From Coenobita brevimanus (taxonomy: Eukaryota; Arthropoda; Malacostraca; Decapoda; Coenobitidae): DNA of 64,000 nt. This document shows, piece by piece, positions 36,090 through 46,774 of the stretch. The DNA lies in contig CM064697.1 in the NCBI GenBank assembly GCA_032717465.1, positions 515,001 through 579,000 of the forward strand, read 5' to 3'. The position numbers and the translations under genes were made by a program. How positions within the stretch are numbered: the first letter of the stretch is position 1; every line of letters starts with the position of its first letter. The notes beneath the pieces are model-generated. The model had not been told where the DNA came from. It saw only the letters and a program-made list of their open reading frames with translations, and searched no databases.

Positions 36090-36440
36090 TCTCTCCCCTC
36101 ACATTCCTCACTTTCCCTCACTTTCCCCTCACATTCCTCACTTTCCCTCACTCTCCCCTCACGTTCCTCACTTTCCCTCACTCTCCCCTCACATTCATCA
36201 CTTTCCCCTCACTTTCTCTCACCCTCTCCTCACATTCCTCACTCTCCCCTCTCATTCCTCACTTTCCCTTACTCTCCCCTCTCATTCCTCACTTTCCCTT
36301 ACTCTCCCCTCTCATTCCTCACTTTCCCTTACTCTCCCCTCACATTCCTCACTTTCCCTTACTCTCCCCTCTCATTCCTCACATTCCTCACTCTCCCCTC
36401 ACATTCCTCACTTTCCCTTACTCTCCCCTCACATTCTCTT
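36090..36440. repeat. 30-bp minisatellite, about 11 copies
   Basis: Unit reads CTCCCCTCACATTCCTCACT followed by TTCCCTCACT, with T/C variation. Period 30 keeps frames open, giving repeated LPSHSSLSLT-type peptides. Flanked by non-periodic pyrimidine DNA to 36740. Confidence 0.85.
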
Positions 36441-36749
36441 CACTTTCCCTCACTCTCTTCCTGCACTATTCTCATATTCTTTACCTCACGTGCCCTCATT
36501 CTCTCTCTTCTCTACCCTCATTCTCCCACTCACTTTCCATCACTTGCCACTTACTTTTCCTCATTTTCTTCTCTCTTTCCTTCACTCTCTCTCCTTACTT
36601 TCCACTACTATCACGTCTTACTCATGCTTTGCTCTCACTCTTCCCTTTATTGCCCCTCACTTTCTCCTCATTCTCTCCCCAGACTCGCTTTCCCATCGCA
36701 CCGTCTCCTCTCATTCCCTCCCCTCACTTCCCTCCTTATGATTCCCCCC

Positions 36750-36751
<2 letters not shown>

Positions 36752-36807
<56 letters not shown>
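36752..36807. repeat. (TG)28 microsatellite
   Basis: Perfect TG tract. Confidence 0.98.
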
Positions 36808-36808
<1 letters not shown>

Positions 36809-37024
36809 AGGCGGCAGTGAACGATGCAGCTTGACACTAAACCCAGGATTTTGGTTTACGTATTGGCTTTGTTTCACCCTGGGACTTCTGTCATGTGTTT
36901 TCATAACGCATCACAAAATCCGCTTTGAAATTTCTTCGACAGTCCAATAATAAATTCTGCTTACATGGCATCGACGTCTGCGTTGGTGTTGAAGATATAT
37001 GGACTGATTTTTTTAACGTCTCTG

Positions 37025-37117
37025 TGAACAGGTTTTTCATTAATATCATTACTATGAGGACGTCTTTTTGTACCTTTTCTTGCATATGCAAGACGATTTT
37101 ATTTAACCTTGGATAGG
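37025..37117. mobile_element. Family A element, left fragment (split copy)
   Basis: CATTACTATGAGGACGTCTT, CTTGCATATGCAAGACGATT, TTATTTAACCTTGGATAGG. The sequence stops where the hAT-like insertion begins and resumes at 37939. Confidence 0.65.
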
Positions 37118-37118
37118 C

Positions 37119-37269
37119 CAGTGTTGTATGACTACCTGTTAAAAGTAGTGGCACAACCGCTACCTTTCTTTGCTGTATAAATTTAGGGTCACTACCGCTG
37201 CAGCTACTTTTTGGAAGAATTGTGCACCACCGCTACTGTAACCCATACTGCTACTTAATATATAAATGA

Positions 37270-37333
<64 letters not shown>

Positions 37334-37938
37334 CGTTCCAGATGCACGTTATAACTGTTATTTACTGAAACTGAAGCAGCATAGTGTATTTTGATGCCAT
37401 TCACAGTAATTACCAGGCGCCTCAGTGTTATATCACCAAATTAGTCTCTGAACCACTAAATCCAGGTTTATCAAGTTAAATATACAATGTATATATTAGG
37501 ACAGAAGTTATTTTTACTGTGAGCGTTGATTATATCCACAGGAAATTGCCTTAAATTTCAGTACCCCGAATGAAAGGAGGGTATAAATGGTACAAACACA
37601 TATTCATTAAAAAGATTTGAAGCTGATACTAAATCATGTTGCTAGATTACCAGACAGATTTTTATTAATAAATCTGCCACAGTTTGATTATAAATGGCAA
37701 TCCTACTGACGATCCACTGGCGTTTGGCGTGTACCAGACTCAGACCAGTCCGATTCGCATCTAACCCTACACAGCTACGATCAGCGAGTAACGAGTTGCG
37801 TTGGGAATGTCTCACATGTGTAACTGTGCTACTGTTTCGCTACTCTTACTAAAAAGTAGTGCAGTACAGCTATTAGCTACTAAAAAAAAAAAAATTAACT
37901 CCGCTATGTAGCGTCAGTACTTGTGCCGCTAGTCCCAG
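37119..37938. mobile_element. hAT-like non-autonomous insertion, about 820 bp
   Basis: Begins CAGTGTTGTATGACTACC and ends CCGCTAGTCCCAG. Subterminal regions at both ends are full of GTAGTGGC, CGCTAC, GCTACT and AAAAGTAGTG words in both orientations, as in several hAT groups. It contains TG 37276-37327 and an A-run near 37883. The flanks GGATAGGC and CATAAGGA share only ATA-GG, so target duplication is unproven. No transposase frame is present. Confidence 0.5.
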
Positions 37939-38092
37939 CATAAGGACAGACCTTTAGTAGTGAAGGCGTTAATGAAGGTTATATCTAACTCCCCCATATC
38001 GGAAAGTCTATCATAAAGCCGAATGAAATCGTCAGTGGGGGGGAGGGATATCAGAAATTAGGTGACTGACAGTCGTACTGAAGGGTTTAATT
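37939..38092. mobile_element. Family A element, right fragment (split copy)
   Basis: Resumes at TAAGGACAGACCTTTAGTAG, then the centre TTAATGAAGGTTATATC, the arm CCCCCATATCGGAAAGTCT, GCCGAATGAAATCGTCAG, and the outer end GTCGTACTGAAGGGTTTAA. Confidence 0.65.
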
Positions 38093-38430
38093 GCTGGAAC
38101 GAACAACTTTTGACTGCAAATTGACCCAAAAGCCAGCAGAGACTACCGTAAATGCTAGTGTGCAAACAGTGCCGTTAGTCTGAAGTTTGGTCATTAATTG
38201 AAACTTGTGCAGGTCCTGTTAGCTTGGTCACCCCGCAGGCTGTTTCGTGGAAGTGGTTCGAGGGATGGGTGAGTGGCGGCAGGCCGCTTAATGAAAGAGA
38301 GGAGTGGAGGAGAGCAGGGAGAAGTGGTAGACGAGTTGGTTGGCTGACGGGAAGAATAATGTGTATTTTGGTGATTGTTATACCACTCACAAAGATAACA
38401 ACGGTACAGCCACTCCCAGCAACCCACAAA

Positions 38431-39239
<809 letters not shown>

Positions 39240-39910
39240 CAGTCATGGCAGTAGGTTCCTTTTTGTCAGTTCAGGAAGAGTGGGATCAGTCGTGGTCCTT
39301 AAAAATCCATATTAGGGCTAATTAGGTCAGTTAAGTCTAATTCACTTTATTCTGGTCCTTCACATCCTGTCCAGCCTAGTTAGACGAGTTGTGAGGTTCA
39401 TTCGGAGCTTATTATGTCCAGTCACGACCAGTTAGATTTACAAGTTCACCAGCACACCCCTAGATCCAGTCAGGCCCACCACATCCATTATTTCATTCTA
39501 GTAAAGTGATATTAGGTTCTTTTTCAGCAGTTCTTCAGTTAGGTCCATTTAGATCTGGTTTTGCACACTGAGGTTTGTAAGGCCCATGCAGGCTCTTCAC
39601 ACCCATCCATGCCCAGTCTGGTTAGTTCTGGTCAGTTCAAGGTCATTCAAGTCTAATTAGGTTCACTGATGTCCATTTAGGGCCTTCCAACCCAGTCAGG
39701 CCAAATCAGGTAAGTTCATGTCCAGTTACATCCATTCAGGTCAACTTAGATTCATTCGAGGCTTTCTAGTTCAGTTCAGTCGTGTCCAAATCCAAGTAGC
39801 TTCGATTTACTCAGCACAGTGTGATTCAGTTTATGGCTTTAATGTCACTTCAGCTGCACCAGGTCGAGTTATGTTAGTGCAGATCGATTCAGGCCATGCT
39901 TGCGAAGAAT
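39240..39910. repeat. Degenerate array of TCCAGTTAGGTC-like words
   Basis: GTCCAGTTA, AGGTCCATTTAGATC, GGTCAGTTCA, CATTCAGGTC and AGTTCATGTCCAGTTA recur about every 10-12 bp for 650 bp with heavy divergence. A short continuation lies at 40240-40310 beyond a TG tract. Confidence 0.7.
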
Positions 39911-40122
39911 TGTGCCTAAAAATATCCCTAAAGGGTACCTAAAAATGTTAATGCTTATATGGAAAGTATTTCAGTATCTTACCTTTTTTAGAGTTGATTG
40001 GTATGGTAATGATGTTGGAGCCAAAAGGAAAAGTGGAAACTGTTTGACCCTTTGAAGCTATGAGCCTGCATTTGTTATTATGACGGTGTATTGTCAGTTG
40101 TATTCCATTACAGCCTTTAGGT

Positions 40123-40123
<1 letters not shown>

Positions 40124-40196
<73 letters not shown>
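40124..40196. repeat. (TG)36 microsatellite
   Basis: Perfect TG tract. Confidence 0.98.
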
Positions 40197-40199
<3 letters not shown>

Positions 40200-40564
40200 T
40201 ACCCCTGTACTAATGCAGTGGTTTTTGAGATATGACAGTTCAGGTATTTCGAGTCCATTTAGATACTTTTTTGTCCATCATATCTATTCAGATCAGTATA
40301 GATAGCTTCCAGTCATGCATATAAAGCATCTGCCCAATATCTGCCGTCAGTGCAGTGACTTGAGATATGTAAATTCCGGCCTTTCAGATCTGTTTGGGGC
40401 GGGAGGGTGGGCGGAGATGCGTGGGCAGATGTGCGTGTGATGGTGGGTGGCAGGGCATGTGAGGGGAGGAAATACATGCTGTGAAGATGAATGGTGCAGG
40501 TGCACGTCAAAGGTACGGTGTTACAAAAATGGGTGGAATGGGTGGACAGAGGAGGGCCGAGAGA

Positions 40565-40937
40565 GGTGTTGGTCGGGGCGAAAAGACAACAGGAGAGGGT
40601 CGAGTGTGTTGTTGGTCGGGGCGAAAAGACAACAGGAGAGGGTCGAGTGTGTTGTTGGTCAGGGCGAGAAGACAACAGGAGAGGGTCGAGTGGGTTGTTG
40701 GTCAAGCGGGAAGACAACAGGAGAGGGTCGAGCAGGGTGTTAGTCGGGGCGGGAAGTCACCGGGAGAGGGTCAAGCGGGGTGCTGGTCGGGGTGGGAAGA
40801 CAACAGGAGAGGGTCGAGTGGGTTGTTGGTCAGGGCGAGAAGACAGCAGGAGAGGGTCTAAAGGGATGTTGGTCAGGGTGAGAAGACTGGAGAGGGTCGA
40901 GCCGTTGATCAGGGGGAGAAGATAACTTGTGAGGCTA
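40565..40937. repeat. 43-bp minisatellite, about 8.7 copies
   Basis: Units contain GTTGGTCGGGGCGAAAAGAC then AACAGGAGAGGGTCGAGTG. The last two copies carry deletions. Because 43 is not a multiple of 3, each plus frame cycles through all three translations. The open frames of 98-144 codons are not genes. Confidence 0.95.
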
Positions 40938-41059
40938 GCGTTGCACGAGAGACGACGCTGATGGCAGGAACAGACTTAAACCTTCATTGTGGTGTTTGAA
41001 GTGGGTGTTTAATTCTCACTAATGACAGACGATTTATATGCAATTGAATGAACCCCTCC

Positions 41060-41240
41060 GCAAGCTGGTGGTTAATCATTCCAGTCCAGTGACGCATATT
41101 TCTTTCCTGCTGTCTCTAGCCGATTTTATTCAGCTGAGGAGAGACTTTTCGACCTGGAGGTGTGAGATAATAGCCTCCTGTCGACTACTAGATGGCTGTC
41201 GTAACCAGAATATAATCGTAGGGTGGTAGTAAGAATACAC
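41060..41240. mobile_element. Family A element, nearly complete
   Basis: CATTCCAGTCCAGTGACGCA, CTGTCTCTAGCCGATTTTAT, TTCAGCTGAGGAGAGACTTT, TCGACCTGGAGGTGTG, centre ATAATAGCCTCC, then a shortened right arm with ATAATCGTAGGGTGGTAGTA. Confidence 0.7.
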
Positions 41241-41779
41241 GGAAAAAAAAAAAATCTTAGTTCAGGCGTCATAAGTTTTTTTCCTGACTCTCTCTCAGGG
41301 ATGACTGAACGCATTTTTGCTCTCAGTATTGTCAGACAAGAATTTCAAAGCAACCAGAAGAGAAACAAAAATAGCAGAGTAAAGGCTGCAGCACGTGCAT
41401 GTAAAAGCTGCAAAATAACCTGACAAGAATAAAGGTTTCAACCAGAAATAGCAGAAGGGTTGCAAGCCGGAAAATAAATAATGGAGGTCACAAAACTACA
41501 AAAAATCAAAAGGTTACAAAAAATACAAAAATACGAGCAGCTTAAATGTCGGGAAATAAAACTGAAAATAAAAGGCTAAAGGTGTTTGGGTGGAGGTAAA
41601 GTGGAGGGAAGTAGCGTGACTCACTCTTGTGTTAAAAATAGCCAATCTATTTATAACCACACACTCTTATCATCTTGTCAGCTAGTGCAATTTTTAGATC
41701 GCGGGAAATTAGTGTATAATGGTAGGATGGGTCGAAGGCAGGAGCGCGGTATCTTGAACCCATCTTAAGCTGCATAAAA

Positions 41780-41830
41780 ATCTTGCAGAAATTAAGAAAA
41801 AATGTCATTGCAGTGAATGGGTTAATGGAA
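41780..41830. mobile_element. Family A outer-end fragment
   Basis: GTCATTGCAGTGAATGGGTT matches the outer end read inverted. Only about 45 bp remains. Confidence 0.45.
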
Positions 41831-41849
41831 ATGAAATAACCCTTCATTG

Positions 41850-41966
41850 CTAATCCTCTTTTCACCTTAACTTGGTCTAGATTTTCGTGCTTTTGCAGCC
41901 CATTTGCAATCGTTGCCGAGTAAGACAATACTGTGGCTTTAAATATTCTTGTCGGGTAAGGTGGCT
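41850..41966. mobile_element. Family B element, shortened copy
   Basis: TCCTCTTTTCACCTTAACTT followed by GGTCTAGATTTTCGTGC is the B terminal repeat. The body and the opposite terminus are diverged or deleted. It directly precedes a family C copy. Confidence 0.6.
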
Positions 41967-42120
41967 GCCTAGCACCTCTTCCCTAGCGATTTATTTTCCA
42001 GACTACCCATTAATATCCCCTTTTTTGCTTCATATATTATCTTAATGTCGACATAGATTACATGAAGAACAAACAGCGTAATTGAATCAGAAATAAACTG
42101 GTGAGAAGAGGTGTTACTGA
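41967..42120. mobile_element. Family C element
   Basis: The left end, AGCACCTCTTCCCTAGCGAT followed by TTATTTTCC, is the inverse of the right end GAAATAAACTGGTGAGAAGA followed by GGTGTTACT. It spans about 154 bp with a non-coding interior. Confidence 0.65.
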
Positions 42121-42548
42121 CGGAACAGAATCAGAAATAAACCGGTAAGGAAGAGGTGTTAGTAACGAAGCAGAAGCAGAAATAAATCGGTAAGGAAGAG
42201 GTGTTAGTAACGAAGCAGAAGCAGAAATAAATCATTAAGGAAGAGGTGTTAGTAACGAAGCAGAAGCAGAAATAAATCGGTAAGGAAGAGTTGTTAGCAA
42301 CGGAGCAGAATCAGAAATAAACCGGTGAGGAAGAGGTGTTAATAACAGATAAGAATCAGAAATAAATCCATTAGGAAGAGGTGTAAGTAACGGAGCCGAA
42401 TCAAATAAACCGGTAAGGAAGAGGTGTTAGTAACGAAGCAGAAACAGAAATAAATCGGTAAGGAGCAGAATCAGAAATAAACCGGTGAGGATGAGGTGTT
42501 AGTGACGGAGGATCGGAAATAAACCGGTAAGGAAGAGGTGTTAGTAAG
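42088..42548. repeat. 45-bp tandem array derived from the family C terminus, about 10 copies
   Basis: Units read CAGAAATAAATCGGTAAGGA then AGAGGTGTTAGTAACGAAG with an AGCAGAA(T/G) joint. The repeated unit is the right terminal repeat of the C element, at whose right end the array begins. Two units near 42455-42520 are shortened. Confidence 0.85.
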
Positions 42549-42584
42549 CCTCCTAATCACACGAGAATTCTGCCTTATATTAAA

Positions 42585-42720
42585 ACCCCTCAGTTAATGT
42601 CTTTCTCATCCTTAATAATATCGTCTGGAGAAATAAAAATAGTTAAAAACGGAAATGCGTCAGCGAAATGCGTCACTGAAATGCGTCAACGAAATGCGTC
42701 ACCAAATTAATAGGGTTAAA
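42585..42720. mobile_element. Family A half-element with internal 13-bp tandem
   Basis: AATAATATCGTCTGGAGAAA is the core and AATAGGGTTAAATG the outer end. In between, GAAATGCGTCANC is repeated four times (42652-42703) in place of the usual short segment. Confidence 0.6.
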
Positions 42721-42927
42721 TGTGGAATTTATCGTCAGTTAGGGGTTAGCTGAAGTGATTAGAGGTTCGTGGTAAATAATTAGTGTTTTTTGGTTTTTGC
42801 TGGCTATTATTCTCATGATTTTTTAAAAGATATGTTGGCTGCTGGTGTAGGATTCATAGGAGCTTGGTACTGCAGAGACTGAGCCATGAGAGTGGGTTGT
42901 GGCAGTTCATTATGATCGTCATCATTG

Positions 42928-42930
42928 TCT

Positions 42931-42961
<31 letters not shown>

Positions 42962-43012
42962 TATTATTATTGTTATTACCATTGTCATCATCATCATCAT
43001 CATCATCATAAA
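42928..43012. repeat. (ATT)n and (CAT)7 triplet tracts
   Basis: ATT/TTA 42929-42975 followed by ATC repeats to 43010. Confidence 0.93.
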
Positions 43013-43128
43013 CAGAGAGGGTAAGATTCATGAAACATGAAGAAAACAGATCCAGGCGAAACACTCGTGAACATACCTAGACAAATGCCATTCAAGCTTT
43101 CCAAACCGAGTGTAGTATTTGTAATAGG

Positions 43129-43169
43129 GATGTGAAGGTGTAGAGGATGTGAGGGTGTAGACGATATGG
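43129..43169. repeat. 17-bp minisatellite, left part
   Basis: Two copies of GATGTGARGGTGTAGAS and the start of a third, interrupted by a SINE. The array resumes at 43498. Confidence 0.75.
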
Positions 43170-43497
43170 AGGTGGTGGCTCAGTTGGTAGAGAGGTGGCC
43201 TGCAGACCCAGGTTCAAATCCTCACTGTGGCAGGGAAGTTTAAGGATTTGAATTTCATAAAATCAGACTTTACTGATGTACCAGAAGACCCGCCAACATG
43301 TCGTAAAAATACCCCCGCTAATACCAATACGCCAGTCCTGTATAAGACAGCCCAAGCATGTATTGAATATGGACGATGGGTCTTAGCTCCAAAGTGGTGA
43401 CATGTAGAGGTGTATGGTAGGTAGGAGGACTACTGGGCCTTGCAAGCAGACTGTGAAGCCTATGCCCAGAGTCGGACACATAAAAAGAAAGAAAGAG
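43170..43497 (+). mobile_element. tRNA-derived SINE (tRNA-Cys-like head)
   Basis: A box GTGGCTCAGTTGGTAGAG, then CCTGCAGACC resembling a Cys anticodon loop, then B box GGTTCAAATCC (about 43211). A unique body of about 250 bp follows, ending in AAAAAGAAAGAAAG. It is non-coding, Pol III-type and inserted in a 17-bp tandem array. Confidence 0.85.
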
Positions 43498-43672
43498 GAT
43501 GTGAGGGTGCAGAGGATATGAGGGTGTAGAAGATGTGAAGGTGTAGAGGATGTGAAGGTGTAGAGGATGTGAAGGTGTAGAGGATGTGAGTGTGTTGAGG
43601 ATATGAGGGTGTGGAGGATGTGAGGGTGTGGAGGATGTGTGGGTGTAGAGGATGCGAGAGTGTAGAGGACAG
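43498..43672. repeat. 17-bp minisatellite, right part, about 10 copies
   Basis: Copies of GATGTGAGGGTGTAGAG with single-base variants. Same unit as 43129-43169. Confidence 0.9.
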
Positions 43673-43787
43673 AGTAGGAACTGGTACGGTAGGATGGATG
43701 TCAATTTTTTAAATTTGTAGTCAAGATGGTTGAACAGATGTAATTGTTGTATAGAAAACTGACACCTTCTCTGCGTCTGGAGTTAGT

Positions 43788-43815
43788 GAGAGAGAGAGAG
43801 AGAGAGAGAGAGAGT
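43788..43815. repeat. (GA)14 microsatellite
   Basis: Perfect GA tract. Confidence 0.97.
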
Positions 43816-43844
43816 CACATAGAGCTTTAATAGTGCTTGGTTTT

Positions 43845-44055
43845 AGTCCTTTCGCTGTAAGATCTCCCTAGAGCCAAATAAATTCGTCTGAAATTGGCAA
43901 GAAGACAAAAGAGACGCCATGATATTGAAGGTCTTTAAAGGAGCGTATTTCTAACCTCTTAACTACGAGAGATCTGCCCCCAAATGAATATAATCGTGTG
44001 GCGTCAGCAAGAACAACATAAAAGACGTCAGGCATTGAAAAGATGAAAGAAACTA
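43845..44055. mobile_element. Two consecutive family A half-elements, same orientation
   Basis: First: GTCCTTTCGCTGTAAGATCT, AATAAATTCGTCTGAAATTG, GAGACGCCATGATATTGAAG. Second: AACCTCTTAACTACGAGAGA, AATATAATCGTGTGGCGTCA, AAAAGACGTCAGGCATTGAA. This is a head-to-tail chain. Confidence 0.7.
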
Positions 44056-44087
44056 AGGTAAATGTATCGGCGAAGGGTTGAAAGAAT

Positions 44088-44260
44088 GTGATGATGATGA
44101 TAATGATGATGATGGTAAGTGATAGTCATGCTGGAGATGATACTACTGCTGGTGGTGATGATGATGATGATGACGATGATAATGGCGATGATAAACACGA
44201 CAATGATGACAGTGGTAGAAATGCTGCTCCTGCTACTGATGCTGGTGATGATGATGGCAC
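44088..44260. repeat. Degenerate (GAT)n tract
   Basis: GATGATGATGATG with scattered GCTGGT and ACAATG inserts. Confidence 0.85.
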
Positions 44261-44359
44261 AAGATGGTGATAGTGTTTGCCAGATGCGTGAAAGTGCTGT
44301 GTGTCCCTGGAGTCACTATCAGCTGGTGTGAAGGTGACGAGGAGGTGATCAATACGAGA

Positions 44360-44486
44360 AGAGAGGGAGAGAGAGAGAGAGAGAGGAAGAGGGGGAGAGA
44401 AGAGAGGAAGGGGGAGGAGGCTGGGTGGTGGGTGGGGTGGTGGATAAGTGGGGAGGGGACTGTGGGCGTGTGGGCGGGGGCATGAA

Positions 44487-44545
<59 letters not shown>
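44360..44545. repeat. (GA)n, purine filler, (GA)27
   Basis: GA 44364-44384 and 44489-44543, with G-rich purine DNA between them. Confidence 0.95.
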
Positions 44546-44548
<3 letters not shown>

Positions 44549-45572
44549 CCTCTCTTCTTCGATTCTTCTACTCCCTCTTTTCCATCCTCGTTGGCATAGT
44601 TGGTCGTATTTTTAACTCTCTTTGTACTTCTTTCCCATCCCTCTCCTCACCTGTTTCCTCTCCCCTTCCCTCTTCTTTCATCCTTTTTCTCTCCTTCTCT
44701 CCTGCCTCCTCTTCCTACCTCCTTCTCTCCCTTACTCTTCCTCCCTCCTCACCCTCCCTCTTTCGCTCCCGGCCTCCTCTCACTGCCTTCTTCCCCCCTC
44801 CATCCTTGCACAGCCTGTCTCTCTCGTTTCTTTTAATTTTACCTTTTACTCTCTCTCTCTCTCCCTCCCTCCCTCCCTCCCTCCCTCCCTCCCTCCCTCC
44901 TTACAGACAGCTCTCACCATTTTTCAAAAAATCTGTATGTTTCTGTCGTATTTTTTTTAATTCCCCTTTCAATCCCCTCTTTTTTTTTTTTTTCCTGCCT
45001 TCCCTCCTCTTTTCCTTTTCCATTTTTCTTTCCTTCTCCGTCCTCCTTTATGCGCTCTCCATCCCTCTTTTTCCTCAGTTCCTCTCTCTCTCTCTCTCTC
45101 TCTTGGTTGCCTGTTTTGTAATTCCTCTGTTCATTTTCTGTCACACTCTCTCCCTCCTCCTTTCATCTGTCTTCATTTCCTTTTTCTATCTTGTCATTGT
45201 TTTTTTTTTTCCCTCTGCCCTTCCTGTTCTTGTCTTTTTTTCTTTCTCTTTTGTTTCCGAGACATACGTTCTTTTTCTCTTTCTCACTTTCCCCTTGTAT
45301 CCCTGATCTGCTGTTTACTTTCCATCGTTCCTTCTCTCTGCCTTCCTCTGTTCCCTCTCTGCTTTGCCCCCTTCTGTCTGTCTGTCTGTTCTGTTCTTCC
45401 CTCTCTCCCCTCTCCCTCTCACATGTTTTCTCTCCCCTCCCTGCCCACTTTCACCTCCTCTTCCCCTCTTCTATCTTTACCACCCTCTCTCTCTCCCCTC
45501 CATGTTTACACTGGCCTCCTCATTTTTTTCCCCTTCCTATCATTTCGACATCATCCCTTCCCTATTATATCG

Positions 45573-45620
<48 letters not shown>

Positions 45621-45720
45621 TCCCCTACCTGACCCCTTCGCAGTCCCACATCACCCCCTCCGCGTCTATCTCTTATCTTCACCTGCTCTCACTTCCTCTC
45701 TTGCTCCTTCCACCTCCTTG

Positions 45721-45754
<34 letters not shown>

Positions 45755-46160
45755 TGCATCCTATTTACCTTCTTTCTCATTCCCTTCCCCTTGCCTTTCT
45801 CTCTTCCCCCTGCTTCTCTCTCTTCCCCCTCTCTCCTTCCTTCCCCTTTCCTCCTTCTCTTGCCCCTTCCTCCCTTTCTCGTCCTTCCAGTTCTCTCCAT
45901 TTACTCCATTTGTACAACACCCTCTCCTTTTCGATGTTAAAATACTTTCACCTCTCCTCCCTACCTTCCTCCATCCTTGCACCTCTCTCTGTTACCTTCG
46001 CGTCTCTGCCTTACTTTTTCCCTCTCCTCTCCCTGTTCATTCTGCTGTCATCCATGGCCCTCTCTAATATCCTGTCTCCTCTTCGCCTCCTACATATATC
46101 TCCCTTTCCCCTCCTCTCTTCCCCACTCCTCACCCCTACTCTTCCCTTCCACATCTAACC
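44546..46160. repeat. 1.6-kb pyrimidine block
   Basis: Begins immediately after (GA)27. It contains (CCCT)n at 44862-44900 and CT tracts at 45080-45103, 45580-45615 and 45727-45754. Adjacent GA and CT runs are inverted complements. Confidence 0.85.
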
Positions 46161-46509
46161 TTTAAGTGTACCCATGATAAGATTTATAACACAGTTTGGA
46201 AGTTTCAAGTATTTTACACAACACTCAGGCAAATACGGAGTAGTTTATCTGCTATTATCTAAAAATAGCTTTGTGTATTGCCAGAGCTGGGTAAACTGTT
46301 GAAATTTTCTTTACTAGTTCCTTGGCATGCTTGATTCCTCATTATTTGAAACTATATTGCATCTGAGGACCCTTGTTGATTTTCATATGTGGTATACCTT
46401 AGCGTCAGCTCAGGAAGCAGTATCTTCACCATTCGCATTAATTATCAGTGCGTTTTACAATGAATGTTACCACTTTGCAAAAATATTAATTTCCCAACTG
46501 TCATCACGG
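46161..46509. other. Unassigned sequence
   Basis: AT-balanced. A 112-codon frame running into the next element has no splice or start support. Confidence 0.4.
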
Positions 46510-46705
46510 TACCTCCTCCAGCGAAAGCTGGATGAGGTTATATATTCACACCTGTTTACCTGTTTGTCCACAAGATATCTCAGAAAACTAGTGATTGATT
46601 TCAAGGAAATTTTGTGGATATGTGATTCATGGATCAAGGAAGAGTTGATTGTATTTTGGTGGTGAGCTGAGTGTTCTGGTATACGAGAAGTCGTTGACGG
46701 AGGTA
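46510..46705. mobile_element. TACCTCCGCC-type dispersed repeat, about 196 bp
   Basis: Starts TACCTCCTCCAGCGAAAGC, then GGATGAGGTTATATATTCAC, CAAGATATCTCAGAAAACTA, GAAATTTTGTGGATATGTGA, GAAGAGTTGATTGTATTTTG, and ends TTGACGGAGGTA. Ends are inverted repeats (TACCTCC...GGAGGTA). It is the opposite orientation of the copy at 59079-59328. Confidence 0.7.
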
Positions 46706-46774
46706 TGCGTTTTTGTCTATTTTGTAGCAGACCTGTTACCAGCTTAATATTTTTTATGCATCATTATCTCAGTG

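Noticed and set aside
46327..46665. 112-codon plus-strand frame with hydrophobic, protein-like composition
   Set aside because: Its second half is the TACCTCC-type repeat, and the same peptide pattern appears in the inverted copy at 59.1 kb, so it is an accidental frame in a repeat.
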